NCBI RefSeq assembly: GCF_946998255.1
Contig: NZ_CAMPYN010000014.1
Location: 1 to 27,211 of the forward strand
Reading direction: 5' to 3'
Length of the DNA: 27,211 nt
Origin: an uncultured Helcococcus sp.
Lineage (GTDB): Bacteria; Bacillota; Clostridia; Tissierellales; Peptoniphilaceae
The notes under the pieces were generated by a model that ran no database searches, had not been told where the DNA came from, and saw only the letters and a list, made by a program, of their open reading frames with translations. The translations under genes were made by a program, and so were the position numbers. Below, piece after piece: positions 7,493-14,005 of this stretch (positions are counted from its first letter, which is position 1; each line of letters opens with the position of its first letter).

Positions 7493-8142
7493 TGAAATTT
7501 GTTGCGATTGCAGGTTCTATATCTGAAAAGTCTTACAATAGAAAACTGCTAGAATTTGCTAAATTAAAATTTAATGAAAAAATTGATATAGAATTATTAG
7601 ATATCAGTGGTATACCTATATTCAACGAAAGTTTAGACTACAAGGACTATCCAAAACTAATTGAATTAAACGACAAAATCGAAGAGGCAGACGGAGTTAT
7701 TATAGCTACACCAGAACATAATTACACCATTCCTGCTGTACTTAAGTCAATTTTAGAATGGTTTTCTTATAAGCTACAACCATTAAAATCTAAGCCTGTT
7801 TTGGTCTTGGGCGCTTCATATACTGAACAAGGTACATCCAAGGCACAAAGTCATTTAAAAGAAGTCTTGAATGCTCCAGGTATAGAAGCTTTTGTAATCC
7901 CTGGTAGTGAATTTTTACTTTCAAACGCCTTAGAAAAATTTGATAAGGACGGATTTTTAATTGATGAACAAACTATTGATTATCTAGAATATGTAATCTT
8001 AAGATTTGAAAAATTTGCTGAATTGTTCAAAGACTTTGATGATTCAGATATAGATTCAGCATACACTAGGACTTTAGCGGCAGGCGGTTATATTGAAGAA
8101 GACCCTTATGATGATGGTACTGCTGGTGCTAGTGAATGGTAG
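7492..8142 (+). CDS. NADPH-dependent FMN reductase family protein with flavinylation-like C-terminal tail
   Basis: A flavodoxin-fold reductase of 216 residues, more canonical than its neighbour. The FMN phosphate loop is GSISEKSYNRKLL (8-20), then TPEHNYTIPAVLKSILEWFSY (73-93) and GASYTEQGTSKAQ (107-119). After the core fold comes an acidic linker (about 181-206) and a tail DDGTAGASEW (207-216). D208-G-T-A-G-A-S214 closely resembles the ApbE acceptor motif D-x-x-(S/T)-G-A-(S/T), with Ala at the less strict fourth position, so S214 is the predicted FMN-bearing residue. With a cytosolic ApbE at the head of the operon, a covalent-FMN mobile arm is a reasonable inference, though not proven. The start overlaps the upstream stop (TAATG), and GGGAGG lies about 6 nt upstream. 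A strong terminator follows. Confidence 0.87.
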   Translation: MKFVAIAGSISEKSYNRKLLEFAKLKFNEKIDIELLDISGIPIFNESLDYKDYPKLIELNDKIEEADGVIIATPEHNYTIPAVLKSILEWFSYKLQPLKSKPVLVLGASYTEQGTSKAQSHLKEVLNAPGIEAFVIPGSEFLLSNALEKFDKDGFLIDEQTIDYLEYVILRFEKFAELFKDFDDSDIDSAYTRTLAAGGYIEEDPYDDGTAGASEW

Positions 8143-8164
8143 GATGATAAAAGAAAATAAGGAT

Positions 8165-8198
8165 AAAAATTGCAAGGTATGAGCCTTGCAATTTTTTT
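8165..8198 (+). terminator. Intrinsic terminator of the apbE operon
   Basis: Perfect 9-bp stem ATTGCAAGG / CCTTGCAAT with a 6-base loop, followed by seven T residues, 23 nt after the stop codon. Confidence 0.9.
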
Positions 8199-8373
8199 GT
8201 CTATAAATATTTTTTTGTTGTTTAAAATATAAACTACTTGCTACTACTCCCATTCATATCTCATTCTAAAAACGTTTCCTATCCGGTCGCATTTTTTTCA
8301 TTCGATGAGGAAGCAAGCATCGACAAACACTCGGTCTGTTCGTGCTTGTCGTGTTATTATCCAAAATACTTTT
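8199..8373. other. Gene-free stretch with a locally GC-richer hairpin
   Basis: I see no convincing gene here. Positions 8321-8351 form an imperfect hairpin (CGACAAACAC with GTGCTTGTCG, 9 of 10 pairs). The surrounding 8270-8355 segment is visibly richer in GC than the rest of the window, which suggests a remnant of foreign DNA. An open frame on the plus strand (8305-8520) has no ribosome binding site and unlikely composition, so I do not call it a gene. Confidence 0.4.
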
Positions 8374-8426
8374 CGTAACATATACAACGCAAAAGTGCAA
8401 CGTATTTTTTTACGTTGCACTTTTGC
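8374..8426. repeat. Long palindrome, copy 1, downstream of the AlbA_2 gene
   Basis: A perfect 16-bp inverted repeat, GCAAAAGTGCAACGTA (8389-8404) and TACGTTGCACTTTTGC (8411-8426), around a T6 loop, preceded by CGTAACATATACAAC. The same arrangement in the same orientation recurs at 9776-9837. The two copies differ in the stem by a paired G-to-T and C-to-A change that keeps the pairing. Confidence 0.85.
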
Positions 8427-8487
8427 TTATTTTTCTTTTTCGTTAAGTCCATATCATATTAGCGTCATGTTTAATGCTTTTTCTTAT

Positions 8488-9747
8488 CTATATCTTTATA
8501 TATTTTGTTCCCCTACCTAGTCCCACTTTCTTAACTAGGCCCTCACTCATTAATTCTTCTAGTTCTCTAAGGATCTTGTATTTATCAAAACCTGATATTT
8601 TTTCAATTTCCAACCTACTAATCTCTTTATTTCTAGGCATTTTTTGTAGGATAATAGATGCATTTTCGCTTATTCCTTCTACCTTATCAATAAGAATAGG
8701 AAGTCTAACCATTATTGAATTAGGATAAGTTTGAAATTGGGGTTGTCTAGCTCTTCCTTGATATAAATATTTTATCCTTCTTATCCCAGTTCCAAATTTT
8801 TCTATTAACCCTAGTCTATTAAATAAACTTCCTATTTTCTCATTTCTGAGAATAGAAATTTGACCACTAATATATTCTTCACTGCTTATTCCCTTAGGTA
8901 AACCACCTGGAGATGATATATCGATATATTGATCATGTAATTCAACTTTAATCGGTGCAGTTATACTCCAATCTCTGTGAACAAGCGCATTTGCTATAGC
9001 CTCTCTGAAGGCATCTTCAGGTATAAGTTCAATTGTTTTTCTAACAACCCCTTCAACTTTTTCATACTTAAAATACCTGTTAAACACTTCTATCGCTTGA
9101 TAATAGGCACTAAGTATAGAAATATTTTCAATAATAATTCTTTCTTTAAATTCGTTTATATTATCTCCAAACTTAACAATATCAAATATTTTATAATTAT
9201 TTTCATCCGATATAATATTCGCTGCTAAATTATAACCTTTTTTATCATCATATAATCCCAATGTTTTTAAAATATCTAAACTTAAACTATCAATATTCAT
9301 ATTTTCTTTTAATACACTTTCTAAAATGTTAAAAGATAAGTTCTTATCTTTAGATGGCAAATCTTCATAATTTTGATTCATTCCCTCTAGTATAAGTCTT
9401 TTTAATTCTTCTCTATCATCTACAGGTAGACTTGAAGAATCTCTTCTCATATATGCCTTCCCCTTATAAAAATAGGGTTTTAATTCACCTTCATATACTT
9501 TTAGTAAGACAATTTCCTTTTGTTTATCTATTTCGATGTTATACTCTGGAATTGGAGTGATACTATCATTTATTTTGTTCTCTATCCTTAATGCCAATTC
9601 TTTTAAATTATCAATATGCAAAGATTCACCAGTATCATCTACTCCGAACTGAATAATTCCATCATTATAATTTGCATAAGCACTAACTGTTTTTAAAAAA
9701 CTATCTGATAATTTTGACTTAAATTCTAAATTATATGTTTCCCTCAT
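8488..9747 (-). CDS. AlbA_2 (Schlafen-type) / HATPase / winged-helix putative regulator
   Basis: A 419-residue protein of the family often annotated as ATP-binding protein or divergent-AAA transcriptional regulator. The N-terminal AlbA_2 domain (about 1-115) starts with the typical NLEFKSKLSDSFLKTVSAYAN and GIIQFGVDDTG (30-40). A middle linker is followed by a GHKL/HATPase_c_4-type region (about 240-330) with REAIANALVHRDW (248-260), SPGGLP (279-284) and EKFGTGIRRI (317-326). A winged-helix domain (about 360-419) ends the protein. GGAGGTGAGG lies about 7-10 nt before the ATG. Its molecular role is unsettled for this family; RNA- or DNA-binding regulation and defence roles have both been proposed. 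It is the only gene between two long matching palindromes, one of which lies in its leader or promoter region, so autoregulation through them is plausible. Confidence 0.85.
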   Translation of the reverse strand: MRETYNLEFKSKLSDSFLKTVSAYANYNDGIIQFGVDDTGESLHIDNLKELALRIENKINDSITPIPEYNIEIDKQKEIVLLKVYEGELKPYFYKGKAYMRRDSSSLPVDDREELKRLILEGMNQNYEDLPSKDKNLSFNILESVLKENMNIDSLSLDILKTLGLYDDKKGYNLAANIISDENNYKIFDIVKFGDNINEFKERIIIENISILSAYYQAIEVFNRYFKYEKVEGVVRKTIELIPEDAFREAIANALVHRDWSITAPIKVELHDQYIDISSPGGLPKGISSEEYISGQISILRNEKIGSLFNRLGLIEKFGTGIRRIKYLYQGRARQPQFQTYPNSIMVRLPILIDKVEGISENASIILQKMPRNKEISRLEIEKISGFDKYKILRELEELMSEGLVKKVGLGRGTKYIKI

Positions 9748-9775
9748 AATAATATCCTCACCTCCATGATTTTAT

Positions 9776-9837
9776 CGTAACAAAAACAACGCAAAATTGC
9801 AACGTATTTTTTTACGTTGCAATTTTGCGTTGTTTTT
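9776..9837. repeat. Long palindrome, copy 2, in the AlbA_2 gene's upstream region
   Basis: A 25-bp inverted repeat: CAACGCAAAATTGCAACGTA (9787-9806, extended by A5) and TACGTTGCAATTTTGCGTTG (9813-9832, extended by T5), with a T6 loop and a CGTAAC flank. It lies 35-90 nt upstream of the AlbA_2 start codon. It matches copy 1 at 8374-8426 apart from a compensated base-pair change and the loss of the outer pairs in copy 1. Confidence 0.85.
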
Positions 9838-9838
9838 T

Positions 9839-9860
9839 AACGTAATTTTAGATTTACGTT
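9839..9860. promoter_or_regulatory. AACGTAA / TTACGTT inverted repeat, candidate operator
   Basis: AACGTAA (9839-9845) and TTACGTT (9854-9860) form a perfect 7-bp inverted repeat with an 8-base spacer. The same ACGTA core occurs in both arms of the adjacent long palindrome. The promoter region of the AlbA_2 gene therefore carries four half-sites within about 60 bp, as expected for cooperative binding of a regulator. Confidence 0.4.
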
Positions 9861-9886
9861 AGTAAACAATATAAAATCAGAAAGTC

Positions 9887-10009
9887 TTACCGTGAGGCGT
9901 ACAAAACTTTATAATATTTCACTATATCTGTAATATTCATAGTTATTTTAGCATCTTCTGTGTAAAGCTTAATATATAAGCCCTTAGCAGAAGCTTTTTC
10001 TTTTGCCAT
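9887..10009 (-). pseudogene. Short orphan ORF, probable gene remnant
   Basis: A 40-codon frame, MAKEKASAKGLYIKLYTEDA onward, runs from an ATG at 10009 to a TAA at 9887. The frame continues upstream of the ATG as LIIIDDR without a ribosome binding site until a TAG, so it reads like the tail of a longer lost protein. IIIDDRMAKEKA resembles the end of PIN-like or similar small nuclease-type domains, but too little remains to assign a family. It sits between the exonuclease gene and the AlbA_2 palindrome. Confidence 0.35.
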
Positions 10010-10033
10010 TCTATCATCAATTATAATAAGCTA

Positions 10034-10927
10034 TTAACTTTCAAGAAGGTTATAAAACGTAAATTCATCAATAATTTCGATATCCTGTCCTTCAAGTTTT
10101 AGCTTTTCAGCTTTTTTATGTTTAGAGGATTTTCCTCCTTTTAATATTGCATTATAATCATTATTCCCAAGAATTAAGTAATTTGTGGATTTTATAACAT
10201 TTTTGTCTAGTATACCTCCTAGATTAACTATTATTTGCATTGCATCTTTTCTTAACATTCTTTCAAGCTTACCTGTTAACACAACATGTCTATTATAAAA
10301 AAAATTATCTTCATCAATTTCTACTTCTGTAGGTACGATTGAATTGATATCTATTCCTTTACCACCTCTTCTTATAGCCCAAAGGTCGCTTATCCCCACA
10401 TTTCTTTTACTCATAGTATATTTAATAACGTCATACAGCTCCTTTGTTGAAATGCAATCGGCTAAAGATCTATGTTCATTACTTGATAACTCTAAATATT
10501 CTGTTAAATCTGATAATCTGTGGTGTTTTAATTCAGGAAATACTTTTCTAGCAAATTGCATAGTATCCATATATTTGTTTTCTAATGACATATTAAAACC
10601 CGCATTAAGAAATCTCATATCAAAAGATGTATTATGTCCTATTATAATATCATCTCCCAAAAATTGAATAACTTCATCTTTAACATCTATTATCGAAGGC
10701 ATATCTTTAACCATTTCATTTGTAATTCCTGTTAAAAGAGTTATGAATGAGTCTATTTCATATTGAGGTTTTATTAGCTGTGAATACTTATCTACTATCT
10801 CATTCCCTCTTACCTTCAAAATGGCAATTTCTATAACTTCATCGTAATAAGATGATAATCCTGTAGTTTCTGTATCGAGCACACAATAGTCATTAATTAT
10901 TTCTTTTATATAATTTTTGTTAGCCAT
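10034..10927 (-). CDS. DnaQ-like 3'-5' exonuclease with C-terminal BRCT domain
   Basis: A DEDDh-type exonuclease of 297 residues. D18 and E20 in VLDTETTGL, D103 in HNTSFDMRFL, and H152 and D157 in EHRSLADC are the metal-binding and catalytic residues. A linker (about 175-205) leads to a BRCT domain (209-297) with HVVLTGKL, NLGGI and STNYLILG. This exonuclease-BRCT architecture is known in Firmicutes and is linked to DNA repair or proofreading-like trimming; the exact role is unknown. AGGAG lies 8 nt before the ATG. The gene is separate from the downstream remnant and the AlbA_2 island. Confidence 0.88.
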   Translation of the reverse strand: MANKNYIKEIINDYCVLDTETTGLSSYYDEVIEIAILKVRGNEIVDKYSQLIKPQYEIDSFITLLTGITNEMVKDMPSIIDVKDEVIQFLGDDIIIGHNTSFDMRFLNAGFNMSLENKYMDTMQFARKVFPELKHHRLSDLTEYLELSSNEHRSLADCISTKELYDVIKYTMSKRNVGISDLWAIRRGGKGIDINSIVPTEVEIDEDNFFYNRHVVLTGKLERMLRKDAMQIIVNLGGILDKNVIKSTNYLILGNNDYNAILKGGKSSKHKKAEKLKLEGQDIEIIDEFTFYNLLES

Positions 10928-11007
10928 TTTATATATCTCCTGATTATTTATATTGTAATGAAAACCAATAAACCTTAACTTTGTTTATATTTGAATCTCC
11001 CATCCCA

Positions 11008-11958
11008 TCAAGGCAACTTAGACAAAATAAATTCCCCATCACCCTCAATCTTATACTGACCATTTTGGGCTGGTAAAAAGAAGCTGTCACCTTTAGTGAA
11101 CTCTAAAGATTCTTCTCCCATTTGGATTGCGCCTCTGCCATCGATAATAGTCAAGGCTTGGAAGGATTCTTCATTTATATGATAAGTTTCACCGCTTATT
11201 TGCCCCTTAAGAACATCAAAATAGTTTGATTTCACAAGTCTTTGTAGATTTTTATTTACTTCATTATCATTTTCAAAATTATAAGTCTTGTTGGCTGAAA
11301 GATTGGAAACTTCTATAGCCTTGTCTACATGAAGTTCTCTTTCATTTCCATCCTTGTCTTTTCTCTTATAGTCATAGACCCTATAAGTAATATTTGAATT
11401 TTGTTGGACTTCATATATTAAAATGCCGCTACCTATAGCGTGGATGGTACCTGCTTCTATGAAGAATACATCACCCTTTTTAACTTCCACCTTATTTAAT
11501 AAATCTAGAAAACTTCCTTGGTCTATAGCTTGGGCAAATTCTTCTTTGCTAACTTCTTTATTTAATCCATAATATAGATATGATCCTGGTTTGGCATCTA
11601 TTACATACCACATTTCAGTCTTACCATAGTCATTTTCATGGCTTAAGCCATATTCATCATCAGGATGAACCTGGATAGATAAATTATCTTGGGCATCTAT
11701 AAACTTATTTAGTATAGGAAACCTGTCTTTTTTATAACCTTTTCCTATAACTTTATTTCCCTTATCTTTTAAATATTCTGTAAATAATTCCCCTTGATAT
11801 TCACCATTTTCTATGATAGATATTCCATCTTTATGGGCTGAAATTTCCCATGTTTCAGCAAGTTTATCTAAGTCAGTCTTTTTATTAAATTTTTCTACAA
11901 GATTTTTGCCACCCCATAAATAATCTTTTTGAGCGGCTTTCAATTTTAATATAGTCAT
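11008..11958 (-). CDS. manA: Mannose-6-phosphate isomerase, class I
   Basis: Interconverts mannose 6-phosphate and fructose 6-phosphate in the cytoplasm, linking mannose uptake to glycolysis or supplying mannose for the envelope. Zinc ligands Q96 and H98 (SIQVHPDD), E115 (TEMWYV) and H173 (AGTIHAIG) are all present, as is the substrate arginine in SNITYRVYDY (R193). At 316 residues it matches the short Firmicute type. GGAGGGGAC precedes the ATG directly. It lies 80 nt downstream of the exonuclease start region and is likely its own transcription unit. The promoter is not clear, though TGATATTAT near 11990 could serve as an extended -10. Confidence 0.93.
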   Translation of the reverse strand: MTILKLKAAQKDYLWGGKNLVEKFNKKTDLDKLAETWEISAHKDGISIIENGEYQGELFTEYLKDKGNKVIGKGYKKDRFPILNKFIDAQDNLSIQVHPDDEYGLSHENDYGKTEMWYVIDAKPGSYLYYGLNKEVSKEEFAQAIDQGSFLDLLNKVEVKKGDVFFIEAGTIHAIGSGILIYEVQQNSNITYRVYDYKRKDKDGNERELHVDKAIEVSNLSANKTYNFENDNEVNKNLQRLVKSNYFDVLKGQISGETYHINEESFQALTIIDGRGAIQMGEESLEFTKGDSFFLPAQNGQYKIEGDGEFILSKLP

Positions 11959-12024
11959 GTCCCCTCCTCTGTTATATATAATAATATCATAAGTAAAACA
12001 TATTTATATATTATAAACTTCCAC

Positions 12025-12056
12025 AAAAAAACTAGAAAGTAAACTTTCTAGTTTTT
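12025..12056 (-). terminator. Intrinsic terminator overlapping the CNNM/CBS gene's stop
   Basis: A perfect 13-bp stem AAAAACTAGAAAG / CTTTCTAGTTTTT with a TAAA loop. Read on the minus strand it is followed by a T-run. The stop codon TAG of the CNNM/CBS gene lies inside the stem. Confidence 0.85.
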
Positions 12057-13319
12057 CTGATTCTTAATTGCCTTAACCAAGAATTTTTCTATCCTATTAT
12101 TTTCTACTTCCTTAACTATAAACAAATAATTTTCATAGCTAAAAGAATCATTTTTTTGAGGTATCTTATCTAAAATTTCAATAGCAAAACCTGATAAAGT
12201 ATTTGAGTGAAATTCATCATGATCTTCAAGCTTTAAAAATTCAAAGGCATCATCTAAATCTGTCATACCAGACATCTCTATGTATCCCTTTTTCACTGAA
12301 ATCTTAGCTTCACTATCCTCGTCATCTGTTTCATCCCATATTTCACCTACCAATTCTTCGAGTAGGTCTTCCATGGTTATAATACCTTCAAAACCACCAT
12401 GTTCATCTATGATAGCTGACATATGAACTTTTGCTTTTTGCATCATTTTAAGAGCTTCAGATAGTTTCAAGGTACCAGGTATGTATAAGATATCAGTAAT
12501 AATATCTCTGATTTTAAGGTCATGATTTCCTCTTAATTTCATCCTTAAATATTTATTAAAGTCTTTTTCATGAATTTGACCTATAACCTTGTCAATAGTT
12601 TCTTCATATACTATCAGTCTAGAATATGAATATTCATCAAATAAGGCCTCTATTTCATCTTCATCTTCGTCTATATCAATAGCTATAACATCAACTCTTG
12701 GTGTGATGATATTTTCTACATTTTCATCATCAAAGTCCATAGCCTTTGTAACAAGAGTATGTTCATCATCTTCAATTGATCCCTCTTCCTTGGCTACATC
12801 TATATATTGTTGCAAGATATCTTCCGATACTTCAGCCTCTTCCTTGTTAGGTATGATTTTCTTTAGAGAATTTTGCAAAGCTCTCATTAGCAACACTAAA
12901 GGATATAAAAGCTTCATAGCAAAATTTAAAACTGGTGTAAATTTTAAAGCCACATCTTCTGGCATTATCTTAGCAACAAGTTTTGGTGAAACTTCAGAAA
13001 AAATCAAAAGAAGTATAGTTGTAACAATTGTAGATATCAAGGCCCCATAAAGCGGAAATATATTTACAAAAAATACTGTTGCAACCGCTGAAGCTGTAAT
13101 ATTTACAAGATTATTTCCTATCAATATTGTAGATAAAAGGTCATCATATCTATCATGTAATTTCAATGTATTTTTTGCTTTTTTATCACCTTGCTTCACT
13201 AAAACATCTAATTTAGCACGCTTAAGTGAGGTAAAGGCTGTTTCAGATGATGAAAAAAATGCTGACATCAATACGCTAGCAAAAAATATTAATATATAAA
13301 TTATCTGGTCTGAGTCCAT
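12048..13319 (-). CDS. CNNM/CBS-domain transporter-like protein (HlyC/CorC family)
   Basis: A membrane protein of about 423 residues. The N-terminal CNNM/DUF21 region has about four spans, with the family signature SAFFSSSETAFTSLKRAKL. A paired CBS module (about 195-315) contains MDFDDENVENIITPRVDV and MHDHG-like HMSAIIDEHGGFEGIITMEDLLEELVGEI. The C-terminal CorC_HlyC domain (about 335-415) completes it. Members are implicated in magnesium or cobalt efflux and homeostasis; the old hemolysin name is misleading. I start at ATG 13319, where AGAGG/GGAGG sits just upstream. The ATG at 13337 has no ribosome binding site and its first codons are that site. Confidence 0.9.
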   Translation of the reverse strand: MDSDQIIYILIFFASVLMSAFFSSSETAFTSLKRAKLDVLVKQGDKKAKNTLKLHDRYDDLLSTILIGNNLVNITASAVATVFFVNIFPLYGALISTIVTTILLLIFSEVSPKLVAKIMPEDVALKFTPVLNFAMKLLYPLVLLMRALQNSLKKIIPNKEEAEVSEDILQQYIDVAKEEGSIEDDEHTLVTKAMDFDDENVENIITPRVDVIAIDIDEDEDEIEALFDEYSYSRLIVYEETIDKVIGQIHEKDFNKYLRMKLRGNHDLKIRDIITDILYIPGTLKLSEALKMMQKAKVHMSAIIDEHGGFEGIITMEDLLEELVGEIWDETDDEDSEAKISVKKGYIEMSGMTDLDDAFEFLKLEDHDEFHSNTLSGFAIEILDKIPQKNDSFSYENYLFIVKEVENNRIEKFLVKAIKNQKN

Positions 13320-13468
13320 TAATCCTCTGTCCTCCATATTTCAAAGTCTTATAACAATAATACCACTATTTATGAATAATATAAAGCTAGAAATATTTTG
13401 ATATCAACTCTTTTGGGTATATTTGTTACATGAATAAAATTTTCAAGAAATAAGTATAGGGGGAATGA

Positions 13469-13969
13469 ATGTATAACAATATTTATATGATAGTTGCGGC
13501 AACTGAAAAAACTAGAGCGATAGGAATTGATGGACAAATGCTCTACCACTTACCCGAAGACTTAAAATATTTTAAAGATACAACAGATGGTCATACTATA
13601 GTTTGCGGTAGAAGGACCTACCATACTTTTAATAAAAAACCTCTTCCAAATAGAAAAAATATTGTACTAACTAGGTCGAATGAAAAATTTGAAAATGCCT
13701 ATACTATGAATTCAAAGGAAGAAGTTTTGAACTATGCTAAAAACCACCAAAAAGAATTAATTTTTATAGTAGGTGGCGACAATGTCTATAGCCAATTTAT
13801 AAACCACGCCAAGAGACTTTATGTAACTGAAATTAAAGAAAATTCTCCTGTAAAAGCAAATAGCTTTTTCCCTAGGTTTGATAAAAATGACTATACAATC
13901 ATATCTGAAAGTGATACTTATCAAAATAATAATATAAAATACAGATATGTAGTTTATGAGAAAAAATAA
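13469..13969 (+). CDS. folA: Dihydrofolate reductase
   Basis: Reduces dihydrofolate to tetrahydrofolate with NADPH. The 166-residue protein has the DHFR signature IGIDGQMLYHLPEDLKYFK, with the catalytic acid at D31. It also has GRRTYHTF and LPNRKNIVLTR (NADPH phosphate loop), and IVGGDNVY. The conserved PW before the active-site helix is replaced by L25-Y26, so the usual Trp is absent. GGGGG lies 5 nt before the ATG. No thyA is next to it, and the next gene converges through a shared terminator. Confidence 0.93.
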   Translation: MYNNIYMIVAATEKTRAIGIDGQMLYHLPEDLKYFKDTTDGHTIVCGRRTYHTFNKKPLPNRKNIVLTRSNEKFENAYTMNSKEEVLNYAKNHQKELIFIVGGDNVYSQFINHAKRLYVTEIKENSPVKANSFFPRFDKNDYTIISESDTYQNNNIKYRYVVYEKK

Positions 13970-13999
13970 AACAAGTAGGAAAAATCCTACTTGTTTTTT
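13968..13999. terminator. Bidirectional terminator between folA and nox
   Basis: AAAACAAGTAGGA and TCCTACTTGTTTT form a perfect 13-bp stem around an AAAA loop, with T-runs on both strands. It serves the two convergent genes. Confidence 0.9.
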
Positions 14000-14005
14000 C
14001 TTCTA

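Noticed and set aside
8266..8280. Catabolite-response (cre)-like sequence AAAAACGTTTCC
   Set aside because: Two consensus positions fail and there is no sugar gene next to it.
8305..8520. Plus-strand 71-codon frame before the AlbA_2 gene
   Set aside because: No ribosome binding site, it runs through the long palindrome, and its residue composition is unlike a real protein.
13469..13969. Trimethoprim resistance suggested by Tyr in GGDNVY (position of Staphylococcus F98)
   Set aside because: Many sensitive bacteria, E. coli among them, naturally carry Tyr there, so it is not evidence of resistance.
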